Positions 6,969 through 14,404 of a DNA stretch of 21,110 bases are shown piece after piece. Each line of letters opens with the position of its first letter. Position 1 is the first letter of the stretch. Origin of the DNA: Patescibacteria group bacterium (GTDB lineage Bacteria; Patescibacteriota; Minisyncoccia; Minisyncoccales; UBA10102); contig JAHIUP010000053.1 of NCBI GenBank assembly GCA_018816925.1, positions 1 through 21,110 of the forward strand. Direction: 5' to 3'. A model generated the notes under the pieces. The model was not told where the DNA came from. It searched no databases and saw only the letters and a list, made by a program, of their open reading frames with translations. Made by a program: the position numbers and the translations under genes.

Positions 6969-9674
6969 TTAAACAGCCGCCTTCGCGAGATGCCTCCGAG
7001 TAAGCGAAGGAGCTTGCGTAATTCGGAACACGATTTCTCCGTCCTTTACGTCCACGGCAACTCTTGAACCAAAGATTAGCTCGCCTCCCACAATCTTGAG
7101 AGAGAGAGGATCCAGCACCATGCGCTGGATGACGCGGCGCAATGGGCGAGCCCCAAGATTCGGGTCGAACCCGCGTTCCGCGAGTAGGTCCTTTGCTTTT
7201 TCGGTCGCCTGGAATTGCACCTGCTGGTTCCGCTCAAGGCGCCGGGCAACCTTCCCGAGCTCAAGCTCCACGATTTTCTTAATCTCCCCTGCCGCGAGGT
7301 AGTTAAAGATGACAATCTCGTCTATCCTATTCAAAAATTCGGGGCGAAACTGTTCACGGAGAACTGTCATAACCTTGTCGCGTACCAAGCTCTTCTTGCC
7401 TTCTACCTCCTCCCCGAGGAATCCGAGCGGGTTCATCTCCGAGATAAACTGGGAACCGATGTTCGAGGTCATAATGATAATCGCGTTCTTAAACGACACG
7501 CGCCTGCCCTTGGCGTCCGTGAGACGGCCATCCTCCATAACCTGAAGCAACACATTGAATACCTCGGGGTGCGCCTTCTCAATCTCGTCAAACAGAATCA
7601 CGCTGTAAGGTTTCCTGCGTATAATCTCCGTGAGCTGGCCTCCTTCTTCGTACCCGACATACCCGGGCGGGGAACCTATCATGCGGGAGACCGTGTGCCG
7701 CTCCATGTATTCGGACATGTCCAAGCGCACAAGGGCGTCTTCGTCGTTAAACAGAAACTCCGCGAGCGCTTTTGCGGTCTCGGTCTTCCCCACTCCCGTG
7801 GGACCAAGAAACATAAAAGAACCCAGGGGACGGTTCTCTTCGGAGAGCCCCGCCCGATTCCTGCGAATCGCGTTGGATATCGCCTGAATCGCCTCGTCCT
7901 GGCCAATGACACGACGCGACAGCACCTGCTCTGAACGAGCGAGCTTTTTCGCTTCCTCCTCAATGAGGCGCGTTACGGGAATTCCCGTCCACCGCGAAAC
8001 CAATCTCGCCATGTCTTCTTCCGTCACCTCTTCCTTGAGCATCGCGCTCGACTTCTGGAGTCGCGCAAGCTTTCGCTCTTCCGCGCGCAGATTCTTGAGA
8101 AGCTCGGGAATCGTGGAGTACTTTAGCTCTGCCACCCTCTGGAGATTACCCTCACCCTGTTCTTTCTCCACCTGAAAACGCTTCGTCTCAATCTCTAGCT
8201 TAAGCTCCTTGATGCTCCCTATGGTCTCTTTTTCCGAGTTCCACTTGCCCTCAATTGCCTTTGCCTTTTCTTGCAAGTCCGCGAGCTGCCTGGCGATTAC
8301 CTTGACGCGCTTCACATCGCCCGTCTCTCCTTTCAACGCTTCCTTTTCAATCTCAAGCTTCTGGATTTCCCTTCGGAGAGCGTCCAGTTCCGTGGGCTCC
8401 GACTCTATTTCCAGGCGCAGGGAACTCATGGATTCATCCAAAAGGTCCACTGCCTTATCAGGAAGGAAGCGGTCGGAGATGTAGCGGTCCGCTAGGTTGG
8501 CGGCGGCAATCAAGGCGGAATCCTTAATCTTCACCCCATGATGGAGTTCATACTTTTCCTTGATGCCGCGCAAAATGAGAATCGTATCTTCTATAGAGGG
8601 CTCTACCACCAACACGGGCTGGAATCTCCTTTCAAGGGCGGGGTCACGCTCCACGTACTTCTGATACTCCTTTAGCGTGGTTGCCCCAATTGCCCGAAGC
8701 TCCCCCCTAGAAAGCGCGGGCTTGAGAAGGTTGGAGGCGTCTATTGCTCCTTCGGCGGCTCCCGCCCCCACAAGTGTGTGGAGCTCGTCTATAAACAAGA
8801 GGTACCTGCCACCTGCCCGCTCGAGCTCTTTAAGAAGGGCTTTGACGCGGTCTTCAAACTCCCCCCGGTATTTCGTACCCGCCACCAGGGCTCCCAGGTC
8901 CAGAGCAATAATCTCTTTTTCCTTCAAACTCTCGGGCACTTCGCCCTTCACAATCTTCTGGGCAAGACCCTCCGCGATTGCGGTTTTCCCTACCCCCGCC
9001 TCTCCGATTAGTACCGGGTTGTTCTTCGTTCTCCTTGAAAGTACCTGCATCACCCTCCGGATTTCGTTCTCCCTCCCAATAACTGGGTCCAGCTTCCCTT
9101 GGCGGGCGAGGCGCGTAAGATTGCGCGCGTACTTTTCTATTACCTGGTACTTGGATTCGGGAGAGGGGTCTGTGATGCGGGCGCCGCCCCGTATTTCCGC
9201 AAGCATCTTGAGGGCGGTCTCGTAGTCAAGCTTGGAGAACTCAAGGTCGGCGCCGCTCCCCCCCTTCACGAGGTTCGTGTTTCCGAGAAGCTCCTTCGCC
9301 TTTGATTCCGTATCCATCAAAGCGAGAAACAAATGCTCGTTGGAGATATATTCGTCCCCCATTTTTGAGGCCTCCTGCTTGGCCCGCTCTAAGACCTTCG
9401 CCAAGTCCTGGGTAAGATAGAACTGCCCGAAGGGGCTCACGGAAGCAATCACGGGAAGCCGGTCCAGGGCAATGCCTACCTTCTTTTTCAGGCCTTCAAA
9501 GTCCGCCCCCATCTTCTGGAGCAGGGTCAACACCACGCTCTCTTCTTGCGAAAGGAGCGCGTACACGAGATGAAGCGTGTCTACCTGCTGCTGCCCTCTC
9601 TCTTGAGCGGTATTCTGCGCCTGCAATAGGGCTTCTTGTGCTTTGTAGGTAAAATTTCCTCCGGCGCCATTCAT
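6969..9674 (-). CDS. clpB: ClpB protein disaggregase (Hsp100 AAA+ ATPase)
   Basis: 901 residues, slightly longer than the usual 860. Clp N-domain repeats occupy 7-140. AAA1 has Walker A GEAGVGKT (224-231) and Walker B LLFIDE (292-297). A long charged coiled-coil M domain runs from about 415 to 545, and its length separates ClpB from ClpA/ClpC. AAA2 has Walker A GPTGVGKT (624-631), Walker B VILFDE (692-697) and the substrate loop GYVGYEEGG (671-679). The C-terminal GARPLRRVIQ marks the D2 small domain. ClpB extracts proteins from aggregates, normally with DnaK, in the cytoplasm. Its own promoter lies in the 39-nt gap after htrA. With -10 at 9683-9688, transcription would start about 2 nt before the ATG, and no Shine-Dalgarno is present. 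It is followed 4 nt later by the pseudoprotease. Confidence 0.97.
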   Translation of the reverse strand: MNGAGGNFTYKAQEALLQAQNTAQERGQQQVDTLHLVYALLSQEESVVLTLLQKMGADFEGLKKKVGIALDRLPVIASVSPFGQFYLTQDLAKVLERAKQEASKMGDEYISNEHLFLALMDTESKAKELLGNTNLVKGGSGADLEFSKLDYETALKMLAEIRGGARITDPSPESKYQVIEKYARNLTRLARQGKLDPVIGRENEIRRVMQVLSRRTKNNPVLIGEAGVGKTAIAEGLAQKIVKGEVPESLKEKEIIALDLGALVAGTKYRGEFEDRVKALLKELERAGGRYLLFIDELHTLVGAGAAEGAIDASNLLKPALSRGELRAIGATTLKEYQKYVERDPALERRFQPVLVVEPSIEDTILILRGIKEKYELHHGVKIKDSALIAAANLADRYISDRFLPDKAVDLLDESMSSLRLEIESEPTELDALRREIQKLEIEKEALKGETGDVKRVKVIARQLADLQEKAKAIEGKWNSEKETIGSIKELKLEIETKRFQVEKEQGEGNLQRVAELKYSTIPELLKNLRAEERKLARLQKSSAMLKEEVTEEDMARLVSRWTGIPVTRLIEEEAKKLARSEQVLSRRVIGQDEAIQAISNAIRRNRAGLSEENRPLGSFMFLGPTGVGKTETAKALAEFLFNDEDALVRLDMSEYMERHTVSRMIGSPPGYVGYEEGGQLTEIIRRKPYSVILFDEIEKAHPEVFNVLLQVMEDGRLTDAKGRRVSFKNAIIIMTSNIGSQFISEMNPLGFLGEEVEGKKSLVRDKVMTVLREQFRPEFLNRIDEIVIFNYLAAGEIKKIVELELGKVARRLERNQQVQFQATEKAKDLLAERGFDPNLGARPLRRVIQRMVLDPLSLKIVGGELIFGSRVAVDVKDGEIVFRITQAPSLTRRHLAKAAV

Positions 9675-9682
9675 ATGCTTTT

Positions 9683-9710
9683 ACTATAACACAACTTAGA
9701 AAAAGGGCAA
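9683..9710 (-). promoter_or_regulatory. clpB promoter giving a probably leaderless mRNA
   Basis: On the - strand: -35 TTGCCC (9710-9705), 16-nt spacer, -10 TATAGT (9688-9683). The clpB ATG begins at 9674, only 8 nt after the -10, so almost no leader is left. No CIRCE inverted repeat or HAIR-type operator was seen. Confidence 0.55.
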
Positions 9711-9713
9711 GGG

Positions 9714-10979
9714 TTAGCCCCTACGCTCTCCTAGGATAACGGGAAGAATCTTATTCTCTCCTTCCCGGAGCACCTTGAGCACCACGCTGTCCCCGGGTTC
9801 GTGCTTCCCGATAAGCTCCCTTAGCTTGTTCTCTTCGGTAATCTTCTCTCCGTTGATTTCCAGAATGACATCCCCAAGCAGGATACCCGCCTCCTCGGCC
9901 GCAGACCCCGGAACCACTGCTTCCTCTTGAGAATCCCCAACAACAAGCGCTCCGTAATCCACGGAAAGCCCTTCGCGCTCCCGCACCTCTTTATTCACGG
10001 CCTGGTACTGCACTCCGAGAAATGGGTACACGATGGAACCGGTCTCCTCCACCTGTTCAATGTCTTTCCTTGCCCGATTCACGGGAACGGCAAACCCAAT
10101 GCTCTGGGCCTGAATGACCGTTGCTGTATTAATGCCGATAACCTCCCCCACAAGATTGAGGAGTGGACCCCCCGAGTTCCCCCTATTGATGGCGGCATCC
10201 GTCTGTATGACATCTTCAATGGTTTCCACAAATCCCTCTCCGTTCGAAGCAGTAATGGTGCGGCCAAGCCCAGATATTACTCCCACGGACACGGTATTCC
10301 GGAACTCCCCCAACGCGTTCCCTATGGCGATTACGGTCTGCCCTATCTGAAGGGAATCGGAATTCCCGAGCTTAAGAGCGGGAAACCACACCCTTGTAAA
10401 ATTCCCGCCTTCATCCACCCGGTTCTCCTGCTCAATTTGGAGAATGGCAAGATCCTGGAAAGGATCGCGGGCGAGCACGGTAGCCGTAAAGGATTCTCCG
10501 TCTCTAAGAAACACCGTGTAGGTAGCTTTTTCGTCAAGCACCACGTGCTTGTTCGTCACCAGAAGTCCGTCTGCCGACACGATAAACCCGCTCCCTCCCC
10601 CCACCTCTTGAGGATTGTTAATAATAATGCTCACCACGGAAGGGGAAGCCGCCTCCACCGTGGAAATAATCTTCTCCTCTTCCGTGGTCTGGGGAATGTA
10701 CTCCGTCTCCACTACCTCCCGTTCCACAATGGTCTTCAACCCTTGGGCTGGTCCCTCTTTCACCACGACCCCTATAAAAGAGGCAAGGTCGTCCGCGAAC
10801 AGGAAGGCAAGGACTCCTCCTCCGAACCCAAAGAGAAAAGAGAGGAGAAGGGCTCCTCCCGCCGCAACAAGCACGCGCCTGTCCTTCAGGAACTTCAGAG
10901 AAACCTTTCGGGGGCTCCTTTTCTTCCTTGGAAAATCGGCAAGCCCTCTGCGTGTTGCGGGTATTGGTTGTAGAGCCAT
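9714..10979 (-). CDS. HtrA/DegP-type membrane-anchored serine protease with PDZ domain
   Basis: 421 residues. A basic cytoplasmic N-terminus (1-35, many R/K) is followed by a membrane helix at about 36-63. The S1C protease domain spans about 105-300 with the complete triad: H145 in TNKHVV, D176 in FQDLAIL and S269 in RGNSGGPL. A single PDZ domain (about 315-418) contains PGSAAEEAGILLGDVILEINGE. It acts outside the membrane and degrades or refolds misfolded envelope proteins, as known for DegP/HtrA. It starts 2 nt after the cysteine desulfurase stop (TAG AT ATG) and has no separate promoter or ribosome site, so it is translationally coupled. It is the active counterpart of the triad-less protein at 6242-6964. 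Confidence 0.95.
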   Translation of the reverse strand: MALQPIPATRRGLADFPRKKRSPRKVSLKFLKDRRVLVAAGGALLLSFLFGFGGGVLAFLFADDLASFIGVVVKEGPAQGLKTIVEREVVETEYIPQTTEEEKIISTVEAASPSVVSIIINNPQEVGGGSGFIVSADGLLVTNKHVVLDEKATYTVFLRDGESFTATVLARDPFQDLAILQIEQENRVDEGGNFTRVWFPALKLGNSDSLQIGQTVIAIGNALGEFRNTVSVGVISGLGRTITASNGEGFVETIEDVIQTDAAINRGNSGGPLLNLVGEVIGINTATVIQAQSIGFAVPVNRARKDIEQVEETGSIVYPFLGVQYQAVNKEVREREGLSVDYGALVVGDSQEEAVVPGSAAEEAGILLGDVILEINGEKITEENKLRELIGKHEPGDSVVLKVLREGENKILPVILGERRG

Positions 10980-10981
10980 AT

Positions 10982-12139
10982 CTATATCCGCAATTGAGAA
11001 ACGACTGCGGGGAACACCTTAAGAAACTTCTCTACCTCTTCTTTCATAGTATGCTTTCCAAGGGTGATGCGAAAGGAAGAGAGCGCCTCTTGCCTACTCA
11101 ACCCAAGAGAGAGGAGTACATGCGAGGGTTCCTGGGAACGCTCCGTGCACGCTGACCCCGTGGCAACGGCGATTCCCTTCGTGTCCAAAACCTGCGCCAA
11201 CTCTCTTGCCGCCACACCCTCTACTCTCACATTTATATTCGAGGGAACCCGCAGCTCCAGGGAACCATTAAGCTCTACTCCAGGTACTGCCCTCATCATA
11301 CCCTTGAGCATGCGGTCCCGCAGATGACGTATCTTCACGTTCGCAATAGCGGTCCTTCCGTTTGCGGCCTCGCGGACAGCAGCTCCGAATCCCACAAGGG
11401 ATGCCACATTTTCCGTCCCCGACCTCATGGCCCGCTCCTGACCCCCTCCGTAGAGAAAAGGCGTGAGAGAGACCCCTTTCTTCACAAACAACGCTCCTGC
11501 TCCCTTTGGACCATACAACTTATGAGAGCTCAAGGTCATAAAATGGCAGGAGATCCTAGCCGTATTACAATCCAGGAAGGGAGCCGCCTGCACGGCGTCC
11601 ACGTGAAAGAGCGCTTGAGGCGCTGCCTTCTGCAACATCTTCCCTATTTCTTCTACGGGCTGTACCGTGCCAATCTCGCTGTTCACGTACATCACGGAAA
11701 CGAAGACGGTGTTCCGCTTGAGGGCCTTTTCCACGCGCCCCGCCTCCACGATTCCCTCCCCCGTGGGCTCCACGTACGTCGTTTCCACGCTCCCCCTCCG
11801 CTCCAGTTCCTTTATAACCCCTAACACGGACTCATGCTCAAAGCTTGAGGCCACAATATGGGGCTTCTTCTCTTTACTTGCGAACACCGCTCCCTGAATG
11901 GCGAGGTTGTTGGCCTCCGTGGCTCCACTCGTAAACACGATATCCTCTGGCGCGGCGCCCAAGAATTCCGCGACCCGTTCCCTTGCCTCCTCTATTGCCG
12001 CGCGCGGGGCCTGCCCGAAACCGTGGGCAGAGGAAGGATTACCGAACTCCCGCTTCAAGTACGGCATCATGGCCTTGAGCGCATTGGAATCAAGGGGGGT
12101 GGAAGCCGCGTAGTCAAAATAGATTCTGCGTCTCTTCAT
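10982..12139 (-). CDS. Cysteine desulfurase, NifS/IscS type (group I)
   Basis: 385 residues with every hallmark of the class V aminotransferase fold. These are FDYAASTP near the start, SGATEANN (71-78), H102 in FEHESV stacking on the PLP ring, D181 in HVDAVQ, the PLP lysine K207 in SSHKLYGPKG, and the catalytic C331 in ATGSACTERSQEPSHVL. The longer loop around the cysteine places it in group I (NifS/IscS), not SufS. It takes sulfur from cysteine as an enzyme persulfide. No IscU, SufBCD or tRNA-thiolation gene is visible here, so the acceptor is unknown; in reduced CPR genomes tRNA thiolation is a common use. First gene of the run with htrA. A -10 box ends 6 nt before the ATG and there is no Shine-Dalgarno, so translation is probably leaderless. 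Confidence 0.95.
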   Translation of the reverse strand: MKRRRIYFDYAASTPLDSNALKAMMPYLKREFGNPSSAHGFGQAPRAAIEEARERVAEFLGAAPEDIVFTSGATEANNLAIQGAVFASKEKKPHIVASSFEHESVLGVIKELERRGSVETTYVEPTGEGIVEAGRVEKALKRNTVFVSVMYVNSEIGTVQPVEEIGKMLQKAAPQALFHVDAVQAAPFLDCNTARISCHFMTLSSHKLYGPKGAGALFVKKGVSLTPFLYGGGQERAMRSGTENVASLVGFGAAVREAANGRTAIANVKIRHLRDRMLKGMMRAVPGVELNGSLELRVPSNINVRVEGVAARELAQVLDTKGIAVATGSACTERSQEPSHVLLSLGLSRQEALSSFRITLGKHTMKEEVEKFLKVFPAVVSQLRI

Positions 12140-12145
12140 AGAAAA

Positions 12146-12154
12146 ATTGTACCA
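12146..12154 (-). promoter_or_regulatory. Extended -10 promoter of the cysteine desulfurase gene
   Basis: On the - strand TGG-TACAAT (12154-12146), an extended -10, with only a poor -35 (TTCATT, 17 nt upstream). Six nucleotides separate it from the ATG at 12139, so the transcript would begin at or next to the start codon. Confidence 0.5.
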
Positions 12155-12187
12155 GAAAGTGACTGCGGAATGAAGGAGAGCTATTGA

Positions 12188-12292
12188 GAGTGGTGGTATT
12201 GGACACTTTTATTCCGTGGGTTGAAATATCTCTTTTGCATAGTTCCAGATTCGCGGATCATCTGTTTTTTCTTTTGTCCAATACCACCATTC
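12188..12292. repeat. 18-bp inverted repeat embracing the 3' end of the second GH paralogue
   Basis: Arms at 12188-12205 and 12275-12292 are reverse complements with a single mismatch, and the loop is 69 nt. The inner arm is coding (it spells E-W-W-Y-W-T). The outer arm begins 3 nt after the stop codon. In the mRNA (- strand) this makes an 18-bp stem enclosing the last 21 or so codons and the stop. It may end or protect the transcript. Confidence 0.75.
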
Positions 12293-13186
12293 GGCTCCCC
12301 AGAGGTAAAACTCGTCAAATCCCGTTTGTTTCGCGTACGCAATGTGTTCCCGAAACTGCGCGGGGTTCATTGTCTCGTAATCCCCTTCCAGGGTGCCGGT
12401 AATGGGCCAGGGTTCTGCCTGGAGTTCTGTCACCACAACCTTCTTGTCGGGATAGAAGAGATGCAAAAACTGCGCCTTAAGCCAAAAGGTCGCAGGAGGA
12501 AAGGGATAGCGAAGAAATCCAAAGGTTTCATCTTCTCGGAAGCGGTACACAGAAAACCCAAGGATATCCGCGTACCTGCCGCTCTCCAGCCAAAAAGAAG
12601 CAATCCCTCCGTCCGTAAGCATTACGGGGCGCCCATCCAAGGACCGCACCAGCTCTGCCTCCTCTCTCAAGAATTCTTTCCTCCTTTCTGGACACTCTCC
12701 AAATGGAATAAGGTACTCGTTCTCCACCTGCCAGGTCTCCACCACTTCCAAGTCCCGGTAATGCAGTGTTACTGCGGAAAGCATATCCAGAACCGCCCGC
12801 TCTCGTTCTTGCTGGGGGAGTTCTGCCGCCCAGGAAGGCATTCTGCATTCTGGCCACCTGGGAAGTTTGAGACCCATAGCGAGAATTACTTTCCCGTTGC
12901 GCTCCTCCAGCTCCCGGAGCTGCCAATCCCAGGAGGAGAAGTCAAAACTGCCTCGCTCTTTTTCCAGCTCATCCCAGTACACGGGAATGCGGAAGTGCCG
13001 CACTCCCAGATCGTCCAACAGGGCAAGATACGTCTCTTGCCAATCCAGACCCAGGGATTCTGCTTGCGAGTGGGAAAAGGTAACACCCCAGCTGTGCTCT
13101 TCTGCTTGCTCCGGCCTTCCCCAAAAAAAGAAGGCGGCTCCCAGGAGTCCTGTGCCCACTAAAAGGAAAAGAAAGAAGCGTCTCAT
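12209..13186 (-). CDS. Membrane-anchored glycoside hydrolase-like TIM-barrel protein (second tandem paralogue)
   Basis: 325 residues. A signal anchor occupies about 3-22. The rest reads as a clan GH-A-like (beta/alpha)8 barrel. It has YWDELEKERG..DF (a typical beta2/alpha2 region of GH42/GH39/GH5 relatives), KLPRWPECRMPSW, the predicted acid/base E157 in TWQVENE, and the predicted nucleophile E254 in VVTELQAEPW. WGAEWWYW closes the barrel. The exact family is not certain and the substrate cannot be read from sequence. The start ATG overlaps the stop of a truncated third copy (ATGA, 13183-13186). Residues 40-96 are identical to residues 44-100 of the upstream paralogue, while the rest is only about half identical. 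It ends in an inverted repeat shared in design with its sister gene. Confidence 0.8.
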   Translation of the reverse strand: MRRFFLFLLVGTGLLGAAFFFWGRPEQAEEHSWGVTFSHSQAESLGLDWQETYLALLDDLGVRHFRIPVYWDELEKERGSFDFSSWDWQLRELEERNGKVILAMGLKLPRWPECRMPSWAAELPQQERERAVLDMLSAVTLHYRDLEVVETWQVENEYLIPFGECPERRKEFLREEAELVRSLDGRPVMLTDGGIASFWLESGRYADILGFSVYRFREDETFGFLRYPFPPATFWLKAQFLHLFYPDKKVVVTELQAEPWPITGTLEGDYETMNPAQFREHIAYAKQTGFDEFYLWGAEWWYWTKEKTDDPRIWNYAKEIFQPTE

Positions 13187-13260
13187 GGAGTAAAGACTTC
13201 ATCACGGAGATAATTCCATATCTCTGGATCCTCGCCTTCGGTCTTGAGCCAATACCACCC
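13183..13260 (-). pseudogene. C-terminal remnant of a third GH paralogue
   Basis: 25 codons and a TGA stop reading G-WYWLKTEGEDPEIWNYL-RDEVFTP. They align with the last residues of the upstream paralogue (WYWLKTEGGDSQIWNYL-HDEVF) far better than with the downstream one. Nothing homologous precedes it; the frame upstream runs into palindromic spacer. It is the tail of a copy lost by deletion, still coupled by an ATGA overlap to the next gene. Confidence 0.75.
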
Positions 13261-13368
13261 TTCGTCGCTATCGCTCCTTAGAAACCTTCGGTTTCTAACG
13301 CCCCTCGACAAGCTCGTGGCTGTTTTTCCACCACGGGGAGATACCCAATCTCCCCGACCCCCTCTGTG
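13261..13368. repeat. Palindrome-rich spacer between the GH copies
   Basis: Holds TTAGAAACC-TTC-GGTTTCTAA (13278-13298, 9-bp stem) and CGGGGAGAT-ACCCA-ATCTCCCCG (13334-13356, 9-bp stem). It also holds GAGCGATAGCGA on the - strand (13265-13276), which recurs on the + strand at 15391-15402, and a CTCGACAAGCTCG stretch. This looks like REP-type dispersed repeats that filled the site of the deleted copy. Confidence 0.6.
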
Positions 13369-13472
13369 AGAATGGTGGTATTGGCTAATCATTTTTCGCG
13401 AAAACCTCATCATGGAGGTAGTTCCATATCTGCGAATCTCCGCCTTCGGTCTTGAGCCAATACCACCATTCT
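13369..13472. repeat. 18-bp perfect inverted repeat embracing the 3' end of the first GH paralogue
   Basis: Arms 13369-13386 and 13455-13472 are perfect reverse complements with a 68-nt loop. The inner arm is coding (E-W-W-Y-W-L) and the outer arm overlaps the TAG stop. It has the same layout as the repeat at 12188-12292, but with different bases at the loop-side end (GGCT here, GGACA there). Confidence 0.8.
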
Positions 13473-14401
13473 GCTCCCCAGAAATAGAACTCGTCCAATC
13501 CCGTGCGCTTGGCATACTCCACGACTCCTCGCAGATGGTCCGGACTCATCGTCTCATATTGTTCCTCCAGAGATACATTGGTTATGGGAGGGCTCACCAC
13601 CCAGGGCTCTGCCTGCAATTCCCCCACAATAACGCGCACCTCCGGATACCACCAATGGAGCCACACTGCTTTCCGATAATACATCACGGGACGATAGGGA
13701 TAGCGCACGAAACCGAGCGTGGGGTCGTGAATGACGCGAAACAGGGTGCTCGCGAAGATATCCGCCCTCTTCCCCATCTGAAGCCACGCGGAGTTCTCTC
13801 CCGTGTCCGTAAGCACAATGGGGCGCGAAGGATCAAGCTGGCGCACCAAGGCAATCTCCTTGTCTAGGAACTCATGGGAAATCTCATCCTCCGGACAATC
13901 CCCAAAGGTGAGAAAGGGTTCATTCTCCACCTGCCACGCGCGTACTACCTCCCAATCCCGGTAATGCTCCACCACCTCTCCCAGCACGTTGAGAATTTCC
14001 TCTTCCCGCTCTTCCTTTCCCAGGCCTTCAGCCCAGGAAGGCATTCTGCATTCCGGCCACCTTGGAAGCTTAAAGCCAATTGCAAGAAACGCACTGCCTC
14101 CTCTCTCCTCCAGCTCCCGGAGCTGCCAATCCCAGGAAGAGAAGTCAAAACTGCCTCGCTCTTTTTCCAATTCATCCCAGTACACGGGAATGCGGAAATG
14201 CCGCACTCCCAAATCGTCCAACAGGGCAAGATACGTCTCTTGCCAATCCAGACCCAGGGATTCCGCTTGCGAGCGCCCAAATGTAACTCCCCACGCAATC
14301 TCCTCTGCTGGTTCCGCTTCCCCAAGAAAAAGAAAGGCGACTGCTCCGCCAAGGGCTAACAGAGGAATTCCCAGAACAAGGAGAAAGATACGCTTCTTCA
14401 T
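13385..14401 (-). CDS. Membrane-anchored glycoside hydrolase-like TIM-barrel protein (first tandem paralogue)
   Basis: 338 residues. The anchor helix is at about 5-27 and is followed by the same clan GH-A-like barrel as its downstream sister. The predicted acid/base is E161 in WQVENEPF, the canonical NEP form that the sister lacks (it has NEY). The predicted nucleophile is E261 in VGELQAEPW. KLPRWPECRMPSW and WGAEWWYW are conserved in both. It begins 3 nt after the EamA transporter stop, without a ribosome site of its own, so it is coupled to it. Beyond the identical N-terminal block, the copies differ most at 160-290, around the predicted active-site loops, which suggests different substrates. 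The protein would sit on the outer face of the membrane. The specific GH family is uncertain. Confidence 0.8.
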   Translation of the reverse strand: MKKRIFLLVLGIPLLALGGAVAFLFLGEAEPAEEIAWGVTFGRSQAESLGLDWQETYLALLDDLGVRHFRIPVYWDELEKERGSFDFSSWDWQLRELEERGGSAFLAIGFKLPRWPECRMPSWAEGLGKEEREEEILNVLGEVVEHYRDWEVVRAWQVENEPFLTFGDCPEDEISHEFLDKEIALVRQLDPSRPIVLTDTGENSAWLQMGKRADIFASTLFRVIHDPTLGFVRYPYRPVMYYRKAVWLHWWYPEVRVIVGELQAEPWVVSPPITNVSLEEQYETMSPDHLRGVVEYAKRTGLDEFYFWGAEWWYWLKTEGGDSQIWNYLHDEVFAKND

Positions 14402-14404
14402 GTA

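Noticed and set aside
9927..10973. Long + strand open frame (348 codons) opposite htrA
   Set aside because: It is antisense to a clear HtrA protease with a full triad and has no recognisable domain, promoter or ribosome site.
12221..13162. Long + strand open frame (313 codons) opposite the second GH paralogue
   Set aside because: The paralogue on the - strand is supported by homology to its sister. The sister shows a similar antisense shadow because of shared codon bias.
13369..13472. Invertible segment that would swap the C-terminus of the GH protein
   Set aside because: Inversion does give an open frame, but the resulting tail resembles no domain and no invertase is nearby. RNA pairing explains the repeat more simply.
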